The notes: generated by a model from the sequence alone, not told the origin. A stretch of DNA of 64,000 nt from Bosea sp. Tri-49 (GCF_003952665.1 NZ_CP017946.1:5661001-5725000), one strand, 5' to 3'. Positions 50,207 through 59,696 are shown, counted from the stretch's first letter. Program-made: numbers and translations.

Positions 50207-50728
50207 ATGCAGGGCTTTCTGGGCGAGGAGCGGCGCGGGGCGGTCCTGAATGCGCTGCGGACTCATGAGGGAACCTGCTCGCGCGATTATCTTGCTGCGG
50301 CCCGCGCTGTCCTCAACGAACTCGTCGCCATCCCTGACCTGATCCAGCGCCTGCCGCTGCTGCGCAAGCCCGGCGGCTATACCCGCAACCTCCTCGCCGG
50401 CAACGAGGCCGTCAGCGTCTGGGCGATCGTCTGGGGCGAAGGCTCCACGACCTGCATCCACGACCATCACTGCTCGTGCTGCTTCGGTGTCGTCTCGGGT
50501 ACGGTCACGGAAACCTGGTATCGCGCCATCGACGCCAATCGCGCAGTGCCGACCGAGGAGCAGGAGCGCCAGGCGGCTTACGTCGCCTGCATGGTGCCGA
50601 CCGGTCCGAACATCCACCGCATGCAGAACCGCGGCACGGGGGATGCGATCTCGATCCACATCTACGGCTACGACCACCATCTCCACGATTCCTCGGTCGA
50701 GACCGAGTACACCGCCGTGGCGGGCTGA
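50207..50728 (+). CDS. Cysteine dioxygenase type I
   Basis: A 173-aa cupin. Iron ligands are H85 and H87 in CIHDHHCSCCF and H137 in NIHRMQN. C92 lines up with rat Cys93, and S149-x-H151-x-Y153 (SIHIY) with rat Ser153-His155-Tyr157, so the Tyr-Cys cross-link seen in animal enzymes could form here. Most bacterial members have Gly at the Cys position. The enzyme oxidises cysteine to cysteine sulfinate in the cytoplasm. It lies opposite an Lrp-type regulator and stands alone. Confidence 0.9.
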   Translation: MQGFLGEERRGAVLNALRTHEGTCSRDYLAAARAVLNELVAIPDLIQRLPLLRKPGGYTRNLLAGNEAVSVWAIVWGEGSTTCIHDHHCSCCFGVVSGTVTETWYRAIDANRAVPTEEQERQAAYVACMVPTGPNIHRMQNRGTGDAISIHIYGYDHHLHDSSVETEYTAVAG

Positions 50729-50898
50729 AACTCCGGGCAGCTAGGCAAAAGCGCCGGCGCGGAGGCCGGCCGCACTTGCGACCATGCCTGGAGGATTCCC
50801 AAATTCTGCTTCTCTGCCATCATGATGTCGTAACCTGCGCCGAGCCTGTCGGCGGGGAAATCAAAACGGGTGGGCTAGCTGTCAAGGAGACTTGAGGC

Positions 50899-51759
50899 AT
50901 GAGCCTGAACGTTCGACCAAGCCGTTGGGAAGGCACCGAGGGCAACGATTCCTGGGTGGCCGACGACATGACGAAAAGTTGGGCCGCTTACGGCAATGGC
51001 GGCGATGACCATCTCAAGGGTGGCTCGCTCGGCGATACATTGTCCGGCGGTGACGGCTTCGACGTCATTTATGGCGGCGGCGGTAATGATCGCCTCTACG
51101 GAGGCGAAGGCCAGGACCAGCTCTACGGCGGTGACGGCAACGACCTCATCGACGGCGGCGGGCAGTACGACCTGCTCTATGGCGGCAATGGCAACGACGT
51201 GGTGATCGGCGGCGGCATCGCCTATGGCGAGGCCGGCAACGATATCCTCTACGGTAGCGACGAGCGGGACATCCTCGTTGGCGGCGACGGCAACGATACG
51301 CTTCAGGGCGGCAATGGCGCCGACTACCTCATAGGCGGCAACGGCTCCGACACGATCCATAGCGGCGGCGACAATTCCGGCAATTTTTTCTACACGGACG
51401 AGCTGCAGGGCGATGGCGGCAAGGATTTCCTTTACGGCGATCTAGGCCGCGACGTCTTCTTCTATTGGAACGCCAGCGACAGTGCTCCAGGACCAGCCGG
51501 GCGCGACATCATCTACAACTTCACGCAGGGCGCAGACGACATCCAGCTGGCTATGGACGCCGATGCCAACACGGCCGAGCAGGAGGATTTCGTCTTCATC
51601 GGGACGGATGCGTTCAGCGGCGAGGCCGGTCAGCTTCGTTACGAGATCTCGAACGGCAACACCTTCGTCACCGGCGACGTGAACGGCGACAGCCTGGCCG
51701 ATTTCGAGATCGAGCTTGTGGGCGAGATCAACCTCTCGGCTTCGGACTTCATGTTCTGA
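50899..51759 (+). CDS. RTX calcium-binding repeat protein, probable type I secretion substrate
   Basis: A 286-aa acidic, glycine-rich protein without an N-terminal signal peptide. Residues about 30-160 are nonapeptide repeats of the GGxGxDxLx kind ([40 protein letters not shown]), which form Ca2+-binding beta-rolls. The C-terminal 90 residues ([16 protein letters not shown], then [18 protein letters not shown]) are the type I secretion-signal style end. No catalytic domain is visible, so it may be a structural, biofilm or adhesive protein. No HlyB/HlyD-type exporter genes are in the window. Confidence 0.9.
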   Translation: MSLNVRPSRWEGTEGNDSWVADDMTKSWAAYGNGGDDHLKGGSLGDTLSGGDGFDVIYGGGGNDRLYGGEGQDQLYGGDGNDLIDGGGQYDLLYGGNGNDVVIGGGIAYGEAGNDILYGSDERDILVGGDGNDTLQGGNGADYLIGGNGSDTIHSGGDNSGNFFYTDELQGDGGKDFLYGDLGRDVFFYWNASDSAPGPAGRDIIYNFTQGADDIQLAMDADANTAEQEDFVFIGTDAFSGEAGQLRYEISNGNTFVTGDVNGDSLADFEIELVGEINLSASDFMF

Positions 51760-51775
51760 GCAGAATGAGCCTGGG

Positions 51776-52456
51776 CTAATCCAGCCAGCTGGTGAAGCCC
51801 TCGACCGGCTCGCGCTCCGGCACGAGCCGGTTGGCCGGCGCATCCGGATCGGCCTTACCTAGCGCGATGCCGCAGACCACGACCTCGCTCTCGGGAATGG
51901 CGAGCTCGCGCCTGACGACCCCGTGGAAGCTGGCGAAGATCGCCTGTGGGCAGGAATCGAGGCCGTGGCCCTGCGCCGCGATCAAAAGGGTCTGGATGAA
52001 GCCGCCGAGATCGAGCCAGGAGCCGATCTCGAGATCGCGGTCGACCGTGAGCATCAGCGCAACTGGGGCGCCGAAGAAGCGCAGATTCGCCTCGGTCTGC
52101 CGGCGCATGCCGGCATGGTCGCCCTTGGCGACGCCGAGCAGGCCGTAGAGATCCCAGCCGACCTTGCGGCGGCGCGAAAGATAGGGCTCGCGAAAGGTCG
52201 CCGGATAGTAGCGGTATTCCTCCTCGCGCGGGGACGGATCGTCGAGCGCGGCGAGCAGCGCCTTTTCCAGCCCAGCGCGCGATCGGGGGCCGAGCACGCG
52301 CAGGCGCCAGGGCTGCATGTTGGTGCCGCTCGGCGCCCGCGCCGCCAGCTCGATCAGACGGCGTACCAGTGCGGGCTCGACCGGATCGGGCAGGAAGGCA
52401 CGCACGGCGCGGCGGCCGGTGATGGCCTTTTCGACCGCCTCCGCCGCCATGGTCAT
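51776..52456 (-). CDS. Nitroreductase family flavoprotein
   Basis: A 226-aa protein. The start at 52456 overlaps the lysS stop as [48 protein letters not shown] is the FMN-binding N-terminal block of nitroreductases, [25 protein letters not shown] the middle, and [20 protein letters not shown] the C-terminal segment. It reduces nitro or quinone compounds with NAD(P)H; the physiological substrate is unknown. Coupling to lysS looks incidental. Confidence 0.92.
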   Translation of the reverse strand: MTMAAEAVEKAITGRRAVRAFLPDPVEPALVRRLIELAARAPSGTNMQPWRLRVLGPRSRAGLEKALLAALDDPSPREEEYRYYPATFREPYLSRRRKVGWDLYGLLGVAKGDHAGMRRQTEANLRFFGAPVALMLTVDRDLEIGSWLDLGGFIQTLLIAAQGHGLDSCPQAIFASFHGVVRRELAIPESEVVVCGIALGKADPDAPANRLVPEREPVEGFTSWLD

Positions 52457-54168
52457 CCGTCGACTGGCTGGCGCGCCGCCAGGAAGGCCTCGTGCTCGCG
52501 GATCAAGCCACCGTCGAGCGCCTTGGCGATCAGCCTGCGGGTGTTGTCGATCCCGTAGATCGCGGCGAAAGAGCCGAAGCGCGGGCCCTGATCCTCGCCG
52601 AACATCACCTGGTAGATCGCCTTCCACCAATCGCCCGAGACGCCCGGCCGTTCCGGCGTCGCATTCTTGGCCGTGAGGTTCTGGTAGCGCGGGATGGCGC
52701 GGGCCACGTCGAGCGCTGCATCCTGCACCGCCTCGGCGCTCGCATCGACCGGCAGAGCGGCAATAGCGGCATCGAGTGCCGTGAAGGCTGCGCGCTCGGT
52801 CTCGTTGGCCGGGCGATAATGCTTTGCCGGCTTCACGAAGTCACGAAAATAGGCGAGCGCGTAGCCGACGAGAGCGTCGAGCTGCGGATGGGTCGCAGGC
52901 GAGATGCCGGGCGCATAGCGCTGCAGGAAACCCCAGAGCACGGCCTTGTCCTCGGAGTTCGCGACGGCGACGAGGTTCATCAGCAGCGAGAAGGTGATCT
53001 GCGTGCGCACCGCATTGTCGCCCGCGCCGGCGGCGATCACCTCCGGCTGCGGCGGTTCGCCGGCATGGATGTGCCAGGCCGGGTTGCCCAAGCGATTCTT
53101 CCAGTCCTGCCGGTCATAACCGCCGAGGAACTGCAGGTAGTCGTCGACCGCGCGCGGGATCACGTCGAAATGCAGCTTCTTGGCCTCGCGCGGACGCGAG
53201 TACATGAACAGCGCCAGCGACTCCGGCGGGCCGTAGCTCAGCCAGTCCTCGATGGTGAGGCCGTTGCCCTTCGACTTCGAGATCTTCTGGCCCTGCTCGT
53301 CGAGGAAGAGCTCGTAGTTGAAGCCCTCCGGCGGCGTGCCGTCGATGGCGCGGGCGATCTGCGAGGAGACCTTGACCGAGTCGATCAGGTCCTTGCCGGC
53401 CATCTCGTAATCGACGCCGAGCGCGACCCAGCGCATCGCCCAGTCCGGCTTCCATTGCAGCTTGGCATGGCCGCCGGTGACCGGCGTGGTGAAGCGCTCG
53501 CCGCTCGCTGGATCGGTCCAGGTGATGGTGCCGGCCTCGACATCGCGCGCCTCGATCGGCACCTGCATGACGATCCGGGTCTTCGGGTGGATCGGCAGGA
53601 AGGGCGAATAGGTCGCGGCGCGCTCCTCGCGCAGGGTCGCCAGCATGATCGACATGATCTTGTCGAAGCGCGCCAGCATCCTGAGCAGGGTCGCGTCGAA
53701 TTCACCGGCGCGATAGGCGTCGGTCGAGGACTTGAACTCGTAGTCGAAGCCGAACTGATCGAGGAAGGCGCAGAGCCGGGCATTGTTGTGCCGGCCGAAC
53801 GAGTCATGCGTGCCGAACGGATCCGGCACCTCGGTCAGCGGCTTGCCGAGATGCTGCGCCAGAAGCTCCTTGTTCGGGACGTTGTCCGGCACCTTGCGCA
53901 GCCCGTCGAGGTCGTCCGAGAAGGCGATCAGCCGGGTCGGGATGGCGCCGTCGGTCAGCACCTGAAAGGCGTGGCGCACCATCGAGGTGCGCGCGACCTC
54001 GCCAAAAGTGCCGATATGCGGCAGCCCGGAGGGGCCATAGCCGGTCTCGAACACCGCCTCCTGCTTGCCGGATTTCTGCAGCCGCGCCACGAGCTTCTTG
54101 GCTTCCTCGAACGGCCAGGCGGCCGAGACGCGGGCGGCTTCGATGAGCGCGGGGTCGAAAGCGGGCAT
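52453..54168 (-). CDS. lysS: Lysyl-tRNA synthetase, class I
   Basis: A 571-aa class I enzyme, unlike the class II LysRS of most bacteria; alphaproteobacteria and archaea use this type. [19 protein letters not shown] is the HIGH-type motif (about residues 43-61) and [12 protein letters not shown] the KMSKS-type loop. An alpha-helical anticodon-binding region follows ([14 protein letters not shown]...). It charges tRNA-Lys. The nitroreductase gene is coupled downstream. Confidence 0.96.
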   Translation of the reverse strand: MPAFDPALIEAARVSAAWPFEEAKKLVARLQKSGKQEAVFETGYGPSGLPHIGTFGEVARTSMVRHAFQVLTDGAIPTRLIAFSDDLDGLRKVPDNVPNKELLAQHLGKPLTEVPDPFGTHDSFGRHNNARLCAFLDQFGFDYEFKSSTDAYRAGEFDATLLRMLARFDKIMSIMLATLREERAATYSPFLPIHPKTRIVMQVPIEARDVEAGTITWTDPASGERFTTPVTGGHAKLQWKPDWAMRWVALGVDYEMAGKDLIDSVKVSSQIARAIDGTPPEGFNYELFLDEQGQKISKSKGNGLTIEDWLSYGPPESLALFMYSRPREAKKLHFDVIPRAVDDYLQFLGGYDRQDWKNRLGNPAWHIHAGEPPQPEVIAAGAGDNAVRTQITFSLLMNLVAVANSEDKAVLWGFLQRYAPGISPATHPQLDALVGYALAYFRDFVKPAKHYRPANETERAAFTALDAAIAALPVDASAEAVQDAALDVARAIPRYQNLTAKNATPERPGVSGDWWKAIYQVMFGEDQGPRFGSFAAIYGIDNTRRLIAKALDGGLIREHEAFLAARQPVDG

Positions 54169-54355
54169 TTTGGCTTCAGGTCTCGCTGGATAGGGCAGGG
54201 AAGCGGGCGGTTTCGCAGATATGCAGGGGCTGCGTCAATGAGGCCGGCGGTCTGGCGACTGCGCGTGGAGCTCATGTTCCGCTCCTGGCTGCTTACGCTC
54301 GTCAGGGATCGGTCTATGGTCGCGGTCGGGACGGGGCAGCTCGCGAGGGTTTGCC

Positions 54356-54742
54356 ATGTCGGAGGTCATCGTCAGAACCGATCGCCTGAGCGTGTTTCAC
54401 GGCGTGAACGGCAAGCATGCCGGCACGCTGGAGGTCATCGAGACGGTCGAGCCCAGCAAGGCCCCGGCCTATACCTGGAACTGGAAGGGCGGGCCGATCG
54501 GGCCGAATAACGGCGTTTGCCATTGGGATTCGGATAACCCGGCGCTGTTGCTGCAGGAGACGCTGTCGCGCGACGTGCTCTTCCTCGGCAACGATGCCTG
54601 GATCGGCCGGCCGCGGCCGCCGCAGTTCCGCCCCTGGTTCAAGCCGCAGGACAAGCTCGATCTGGTCGACTACGGCTTCATGACCCGGCCGAATCGGCCG
54701 CATGTCTTCAAGCTCAAGATCATCACCGCGAGCCCATCCTGA
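54356..54742 (+). CDS. Small protein of unknown function
   Basis: A 128-aa protein, likely soluble, starting at ATG 54356. It is rich in Trp, Pro and Asn: YTWNWKGGPIGPNNGVCHWDSDNPALLLQE and NDAWIGRPRPPQFRPWFKPQDKLDLVDYGF. There is no signal peptide, helix or recognised motif, and one Cys. Its coding frame and codon use look like neighbours, so it is probably a real gene. The function is unknown. It ends 134 bases before the ABC transporter binding protein. Confidence 0.65.
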   Translation: MSEVIVRTDRLSVFHGVNGKHAGTLEVIETVEPSKAPAYTWNWKGGPIGPNNGVCHWDSDNPALLLQETLSRDVLFLGNDAWIGRPRPPQFRPWFKPQDKLDLVDYGFMTRPNRPHVFKLKIITASPS

Positions 54743-54875
54743 ACCGGACTGGACCGGTTTGCCTGCGGCCCGCATGCGCGCGCCTAAAAAAGCGGCAGAC
54801 AACCCCGGCCGGTCGATTGACTCCAAACCGGTCCCCGCTAGCGTCGTCGTACAACATAAGCAGGGGTCGGCTTCG

Positions 54876-55955
54876 ATGTTTCGTGATGTGAAGTGGGGGA
54901 TGTCCGGCTCGCAGCGGGCCGGCGAGGGTTTGGCGTGGGCAATCAGCCGGCGCGTCGCCCTGGCGGGTGCTGCGGCGCTGGCCCTGGGGGCGATGTCGCC
55001 GGCGCAGGCGCAGACTGCGGTGAAGTTCACGCTCGACTGGGTGTTCCAGGGGCCGACCTCGCCTTTCCTGGTGGCGCTGGAGAAGGGCTACTACAAGGCC
55101 GAGGGGCTCGATGTGACCATGGATCCCGGCCAGGGCTCGGCCGGCGCGGTCCAGCGCGTTGCCACCGGCGCCTATGATATCGGCTTCGCCGATGTGAATT
55201 CGCTGATCGAGTACAACGCCAAGAATGCCGGCAAGGAGATCCTCTGCGTCTTCATGGCCTATGACTTCCCGCCCTTCGGCGTGCACACGCTGAAGAAGAC
55301 CGGGATCACCAAGCCGGCCGATCTCGCCGGCAAGAAGCTCGGCGCGCCGGTGTTCGACGCCTCGTTCCGGCTCTTCCCCGCCTTCGCCAAGAAGGTCGGC
55401 ATCGACGCCAAGACCGTCAATCACGTCAACCTGACGCCGCAATTGCGCGAGCAGTCGATGGTGCAGGGCACAGTCGACTTCATCAGCGGCCATTACTTCT
55501 CGTCGGTGCTCGACCTGAAGGCACGCGGCGTGAAGCAGGAGGACATCGTCTCCTTCAACTACTCCGACTACAAGATGGACGTGTACGGCAACGGCATCAT
55601 CGTCTCGCCGGCCTTCGCCGAGAAGCCGGAGGTGGTCAAAGGCTTCCTGCGCGCCACGGCCAAGGCCTGGAAGGAAGTCGCCGCCAATCCGGCCGTCGGT
55701 CTCGCCGCGGTAAAGAAGCGCGACCCGCTGATCGACGAGAAGCTCGAGACCGAGCGCCTCGACCTGTCGCTGAAGATGAACATCCTGACGCCGTTCGTGA
55801 AGGAGAACGGCATGGGCGATGTCGATCCGGCGCGCTTCGCCCGTTCGGTCGTCGACGTCGCCGACGCTTTTGGCCTGCCGGCTGCGCCGGCGCCCGACAA
55901 GGTGTTCACCAACAAGTACCTGCCGCCCAAGGCGGAGCGCATGGTCGCGCCGTGA
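54876..55955 (+). CDS. NMT1/THI5-like ABC transporter substrate-binding protein
   Basis: A 359-aa protein; ATG 54876 and ATG 54900 (preceded by GGGGG) are both possible. A signal sequence with a twin-arginine flavour (ISRRVALAGAAALALGAMSPAQAQ) precedes the mature domain: FTLDWVFQGPTSPFLVALEKGYYKAEGLDVTM and GSAGAVQRVATGAYDIGFADVNSLIEY are the family blocks. Members bind pyrimidine precursors, nitrate, sulfonates or riboflavin-like molecules; the substrate here is not evident, and no TPP riboswitch motif was seen upstream. It forms an operon with the ATPase and permease. Confidence 0.88.
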   Translation: MFRDVKWGMSGSQRAGEGLAWAISRRVALAGAAALALGAMSPAQAQTAVKFTLDWVFQGPTSPFLVALEKGYYKAEGLDVTMDPGQGSAGAVQRVATGAYDIGFADVNSLIEYNAKNAGKEILCVFMAYDFPPFGVHTLKKTGITKPADLAGKKLGAPVFDASFRLFPAFAKKVGIDAKTVNHVNLTPQLREQSMVQGTVDFISGHYFSSVLDLKARGVKQEDIVSFNYSDYKMDVYGNGIIVSPAFAEKPEVVKGFLRATAKAWKEVAANPAVGLAAVKKRDPLIDEKLETERLDLSLKMNILTPFVKENGMGDVDPARFARSVVDVADAFGLPAAPAPDKVFTNKYLPPKAERMVAP

Positions 55956-55963
55956 CACCCAGT

Positions 55964-56041
55964 CGTCATGGCCGGGCTTGACCCGGCCATCTCCTGGAGT
56001 TTCCTCGTCCTGAGCTTCTCGGGACAAGCCCGAGAATGACG
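55964..56041. repeat. Palindromic intergenic repeat, copy 4 (three-part form)
   Basis: CGTCAT, then ATGGCCGGG with a CTTGA loop and CCCGGCCAT; a middle AGGA/TCCT-type segment; then TTCTCGGG with an ACAAG loop and CCCGAGAA, ending in ATGACG at 56036-56041. It lies between the binding protein and ATPase genes of one operon, and its final ATG forms an in-frame potential start of the ATPase gene. Confidence 0.85.
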
Positions 56042-56047
56042 CTCTTC

Positions 56048-56848
56048 ATGCCGGCTTCCACCGACACGCCCCTCGTTGAATTGCGCAAGGTCAGCCTCGC
56101 CTATGGCAGCGGCCCCGCGCGCATGCTGGCGCTGGAGGATGCGACGCTCGACATCGCCAAGGGCGAGTTCATCGCCGTGGTCGGTCCCTCCGGCTGCGGC
56201 AAGTCCACGCTGATGAAGCTCGTCACCGGCCTGCTGCCGCCGAGCGGCGGCGAGGTCCGCGTCCACGGCCAGCCGGTCAAGGGGCCGATCCGTGGTGTCG
56301 GCATGGCCTTCCAGGCGCCGACGCTGATGCCCTGGCGCACGACGCGCGATAACATCCTCTTGCCGCTCGAAGTGGTCGAGCCGCACAAGCGCCGCTTCCG
56401 CAGGAATAAGGCCGAGTACATCGAGCGGGTCGAGAAGCTGCTCGCCTCGGTCGGCCTCGGCGGCTTCGGCGACAAGTTCCCCTGGCAGCTCTCCGGCGGC
56501 ATGCAGCAGCGCTCCAGCCTGTGCCGGGCGCTGGTGCACGAGCCCGATATCCTGATGCTCGACGAGCCCTTCGGCGCGCTCGACGCCTTCACGCGCGAGG
56601 AGCTCTGGGGCGTGATGCAGGCGCTCTGGCTTGAGCGGCGCTTCACCGCGGTGCTGGTGACGCATGATCTGCGCGAGGCGGTCTACCTCGCCGACACCGT
56701 CTATGTGATGAGCCGCCGGCCGGGCAGGATCGTCAAGGTCAGCAAGATCGAGCTGCCGCGACCGAGGACGCTGGAGACGACCTTCACCGCCGAGTTCGTC
56801 GACATCGTCCACGATCTGCGCGAACGCATCCATATGGAGCATGCGTGA
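56048..56848 (+). CDS. ABC transporter ATPase, SsuB/TauB/ThiZ type
   Basis: A 266-aa ATPase from ATG 56048; an earlier in-frame ATG at 56036 lies within the end of a palindromic repeat and is less likely. Walker A GPSGCGKST, Q-loop FQAPTLMPWRTTRDN, signature LSGGMQQRSSLCRAL, Walker B ILMLDEPFGALD and switch THDLREA are intact. LMPWRT after the Q-loop is characteristic of the nitrate/sulfonate/taurine/pyrimidine importer group. It powers the adjacent permease and binding protein. Confidence 0.93.
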   Translation: MPASTDTPLVELRKVSLAYGSGPARMLALEDATLDIAKGEFIAVVGPSGCGKSTLMKLVTGLLPPSGGEVRVHGQPVKGPIRGVGMAFQAPTLMPWRTTRDNILLPLEVVEPHKRRFRRNKAEYIERVEKLLASVGLGGFGDKFPWQLSGGMQQRSSLCRALVHEPDILMLDEPFGALDAFTREELWGVMQALWLERRFTAVLVTHDLREAVYLADTVYVMSRRPGRIVKVSKIELPRPRTLETTFTAEFVDIVHDLRERIHMEHA

Positions 56849-56873
56849 TGCGGCTCAGGGCAGGACCAGGACA

Positions 56874-57650
56874 ATGACTGAGACGCAGAGGCGGCTTCTG
56901 CTCGTCGCCATGCCCTGGCTCGCCATGGCGGGCCTGCTGATCCTTTGGGAACTCGCCTGCATCGTCTTCGATGTGCCGGAGATCCTGGCGCCGCGGCCGA
57001 CGCGCATCTTCGAGGTAATGGTCCTGCGCTGGGACATCCTGCTGAAATACTGCCTGGAGACCTTGTGGACGACGGCGATCGGCTTCGTGCTGGCGATCGG
57101 CTTCGGCGTCCTGCTCGGCCTCGCCGTCGGCGCCTCGCCCTTCGTCTATTCCGGGCTCTATCCGCTGCTGATCGCCTTCAATGCCGTGCCCAAGGTCGCG
57201 ATCGTGCCGATCCTGATGATCTGGCTCGGCGTCGGCGCCTTGCCGGCGATCATCACCGCCTTCGTCATCTCCTTCTTCCCGATCGTGGTGAACGTCGCGA
57301 CCGGGCTCGCCACGATCGAGCCGGAGATGCGCGACGTGATGCGCTCGCTCGGTGCCAGCCAGTGGGAGATCCTGACCAAGGTCGGCGTTCCCCGCGCCAT
57401 GCCCTATCTCTTCGCCAGCCTGAAAGTGGCGGTGACGCTCGCCTTCATCGGCTCGGTGATCTCCGAGACCGTGGGCGGTAATCGCGGCATCGGCTTCCTG
57501 ATGCTCTCGGCCGGAGCCCGCAACGACTCCGCCACGACCTTCGCCGGCCTCTTCGCCATCGCGATCATGGGCGTGCTGATGTACGCCGCCTGCGCCCTGG
57601 TCGAGCGCCGCATGACGCGCTGGGCCTTCCGCGGCGAGATCGTGGGCTGA
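56874..57650 (+). CDS. ABC transporter permease, SsuC/ThiX type
   Basis: A 258-aa membrane protein; ATG 56874 has AGGACCAGGA before it. About six helices (near residues 8-28, 60-82, 95-118, 122-143, 175-198 and 223-243). The EAA-loop signature lies in MRDVMRSLGASQWEILTKVGVPRAMPYLFASLKVAVTLAFIG. It forms the channel with the preceding ATPase. The next 387 bases have no gene. Confidence 0.92.
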   Translation: MTETQRRLLLVAMPWLAMAGLLILWELACIVFDVPEILAPRPTRIFEVMVLRWDILLKYCLETLWTTAIGFVLAIGFGVLLGLAVGASPFVYSGLYPLLIAFNAVPKVAIVPILMIWLGVGALPAIITAFVISFFPIVVNVATGLATIEPEMRDVMRSLGASQWEILTKVGVPRAMPYLFASLKVAVTLAFIGSVISETVGGNRGIGFLMLSAGARNDSATTFAGLFAIAIMGVLMYAACALVERRMTRWAFRGEIVG

Positions 57651-57829
57651 GCCACCCGCGAGTCTCGATCGTCGTAACGGACGAGTTCTAGCCTCCCGAT
57701 CTCTCGGGCCGCTCGAATGGGCACAAGCGGCCGTGCCTCGTTCCCGCACGAGTTGCGAAGGCTTTTTGCTGTCCGGTTGGGCGGGGTCTCTCCGACGAAT
57801 CTCTCGGGTGAAAAGCGGTTACGATCAAA

Positions 57830-57839
57830 TTATCTATAA
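57830..57839 (+). promoter_or_regulatory. BioR-type operator, distal copy
   Basis: TTATCTATAA matches the reported alphaproteobacterial BioR biotin-repressor consensus (TTATMKATAA). It lies about 200 bases upstream of bioY. Confidence 0.7.
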
Positions 57840-58013
57840 AGAATCGACCGGACATTTCTGGCCGCTAAGTGGCCGTAAAGCGCCAATAGCTGGGCAATTT
57901 TGTTAACATCGTCGAATTATCCCTGCGACCTGGCTTGGCCGTCGAACGGGTCGTGTTGCAGAGGCTTGCCAAGTTGTCGCTTTTGTGGAGTCATTTATCG
58001 ACTAATATCCAGA

Positions 58014-58023
58014 TTATAGATAA
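58014..58023 (+). promoter_or_regulatory. BioR-type operator, proximal copy
   Basis: TTATAGATAA is the reverse complement of the distal box and fits the BioR consensus. It lies 14 bases before ATG 58038 and just ahead of TTAGGAG, so binding would block bioY-bioB expression when biotin is plentiful. No BioR-sized GntR gene is in the window. Confidence 0.8.
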
Positions 58024-58037
58024 TTTAGGAGATCGCA

Positions 58038-58616
58038 ATGCCTTCCACCCTGATAGAGGCTCGGGCAGTCCGCTTCACGTCGATCGCTCGGCACGCGCCC
58101 GTCGTTATTGCCGGCGTCGGCCTGATGGTGCTCGCGGCTAAGACGCAAATCCCGTTCTGGCCGGTGCCGATGACCTTGCACACGCTCGCCGTCATGGCGT
58201 TCGCGGTGGCGCTCGGGCCGCAGAGGGCGGTCTCGATCGTCGCGGCCTATCTGGCCGTGGGCGCGGCCGGGTTTCCCGTGTTCTCCGGCTCGCCGGAGCG
58301 CGGCATCGGTCTCGCCTATTTGGTGGGGCCGACCGGCGGCTATCTCGCCGGCTATCTGGCGGCGAGCTGGCTGGTCGGCACGCTCGCGCGGGGCAGGGGC
58401 GTGCCCGGGCAGCTTTTCGCCATGCTCGTCGGGCTCGTGCTGGTCTATGCGGTCGGCCTGGCCTGGCTCGCTCTGTTCGTGCCTGCCTCGCAGCTCACGG
58501 CTGTCGGCCTCTGGCCGTTCCTGCTCGGCGACCTGCTCAAGCTCTGCGTGGTCGCCGCCGGCTCCGCGCTGCTGCCGATCGTCCTCTCCGGTCCGAGCGC
58601 CTGGTGGCGTCGATGA
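58038..58616 (+). CDS. bioY: Biotin transporter substrate-binding subunit BioY
   Basis: A 192-aa membrane S-component with about six helices. [30 protein letters not shown] is the family block that binds biotin, and [18 protein letters not shown] is the GPTGGY signature. It imports biotin alone or with an ECF module. It overlaps bioB as ATGA. Two BioR-type boxes lie upstream. Confidence 0.95.
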   Translation: MPSTLIEARAVRFTSIARHAPVVIAGVGLMVLAAKTQIPFWPVPMTLHTLAVMAFAVALGPQRAVSIVAAYLAVGAAGFPVFSGSPERGIGLAYLVGPTGGYLAGYLAASWLVGTLARGRGVPGQLFAMLVGLVLVYAVGLAWLALFVPASQLTAVGLWPFLLGDLLKLCVVAAGSALLPIVLSGPSAWWRR

Positions 58617-59599
58617 GTTCGGCCGACGGGGATATCCGTCACGACTGGACGGGCGAGGAGATCGTTACGCTATACGAATTGCCGCTGCTCGAGCTGATCG
58701 GCCGGGCCAATGCCGTGCATCGCAACCATCACGATCCGAACGCCGTGCAGAGGGCGAGCCTTCTGTCGATCAAGACCGGGGCCTGCCCAGAGGACTGCGC
58801 CTATTGCCCGCAATCGGCGCATCATCGCGAGGTCGAGCTGACCCGCGAGCGATTGATGGACCCGATGCGGGTGGTTGCGCTGGCAGCCAAGGCCAAGGCG
58901 GCGGGAGCGTCGCGCTTCTGCATGGGGGCGGCCTGGCGCGAGGTGCGCGACGGCAAGGAGTTCGACGCGGTCATCGATATGGTCTGGGGCGTCAGGGCGC
59001 TCGGCATGGAGGCTTGCGTCACGCTCGGCATGCTGAAGCCGCATCAAGCCGAGCGCCTGGCTGCGGCGGGCTTGACCGCCTACAACCACAATCTCGATAC
59101 CGGCCCGGAATTCTACGGCAGCATCATCACGACCCGGACCTTTCAGGACCGGCTGGATACGCTGGCGACGGTGCGGGCGGCTGGTATCGAGGTCTGCTGC
59201 GGCGGCATCATCGGCATGGGCGAGAGCGTGCGCGACCGGTCCGCGATGCTGCAGGCGCTGGCCGTGCTGACGCCGCACCCGGAAAGCGTGCCGATCAATG
59301 CGTTGATCCCGGTCGCGGGCACGCCATTGGCCGGGCGCTCGCCGGTCGATCCGCTCGATCTCGTCCGGATGGTCGCGACGACCCGGCTGGTCATGCCGGC
59401 GGCGACGGTTCGCCTGTCGGCCGGGCGGGCATCGCTGGGGCGCGAGGCGCAGATCCTCTGCCTCGTCGCCGGCGCCAATTCTCTCTTCTACGGTGAGACA
59501 TTGCTGACGGCCCCGAATGCCGACATCGGTGCGGACGCCGGGCTGTTTGCAGCGATTGGCGGCTTGGCCGAGGCGCCGTCGCTGGCGCAGGCGGGGTAA
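58613..59599 (+). CDS. bioB: Biotin synthase
   Basis: A 328-aa radical SAM enzyme, ATG 58613 overlapping the bioY stop. [17 protein letters not shown] holds the CxxxCxxC [4Fe-4S] ligands. Family features include [50 protein letters not shown] and the VRLSAGR motif with the Arg of the [2Fe-2S] site. It inserts sulfur into dethiobiotin. Other bio genes are not in the window, so the operon pairs uptake with the last synthetic step. Confidence 0.97.
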   Translation: MSSADGDIRHDWTGEEIVTLYELPLLELIGRANAVHRNHHDPNAVQRASLLSIKTGACPEDCAYCPQSAHHREVELTRERLMDPMRVVALAAKAKAAGASRFCMGAAWREVRDGKEFDAVIDMVWGVRALGMEACVTLGMLKPHQAERLAAAGLTAYNHNLDTGPEFYGSIITTRTFQDRLDTLATVRAAGIEVCCGGIIGMGESVRDRSAMLQALAVLTPHPESVPINALIPVAGTPLAGRSPVDPLDLVRMVATTRLVMPAATVRLSAGRASLGREAQILCLVAGANSLFYGETLLTAPNADIGADAGLFAAIGGLAEAPSLAQAG

Positions 59600-59651
59600 C
59601 CTGCCTCGCAAGCGTTTTGCAGACAGGTGACAACGATCTCTCGCAACAATA

Positions 59652-59661
59652 TACAGTCAAT
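59652..59661. promoter_or_regulatory. ATTGACTG-type motif upstream of the MocR gene
   Basis: TACAGTCAAT (reverse complement ATTGACTGTA) lies 35 bases before the mocR start. Nearly the same ten bases recur twice in the gap before the DUF983 gene, suggesting a common operator. Confidence 0.5.
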
Positions 59662-59696
59662 CCATTCAGTGCTTCGCCTCACTACGGATCGCGTCG

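Larger units (their letters stand above)
57651..58037. promoter_or_regulatory. Intergenic region upstream of bioY
   Basis: 387 bases without a convincing gene; from about 57800 on it is much richer in A and T than its surroundings. It holds two BioR-type boxes, one 199 bases and one 15 bases before the bioY start. The first 150 bases carry no structure I can name. Confidence 0.7.

Noticed and set aside
52453..54168. Class I lysyl-tRNA synthetase as evidence of gene transfer from archaea
   Set aside because: Class I LysRS is normal in alphaproteobacteria, so it is not unusual here.
52492..54510. A 672-codon plus-strand frame opposite lysS
   Set aside because: Antisense to the complete class I lysyl-tRNA synthetase; no recognisable domain.
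54743..54875. Possible TPP riboswitch before the NMT1/THI5-type transporter
   Set aside because: The conserved CUGAGA-type core of the THI element was not found; only a short AACCGG/CCGGTT hairpin near 54743-54760.
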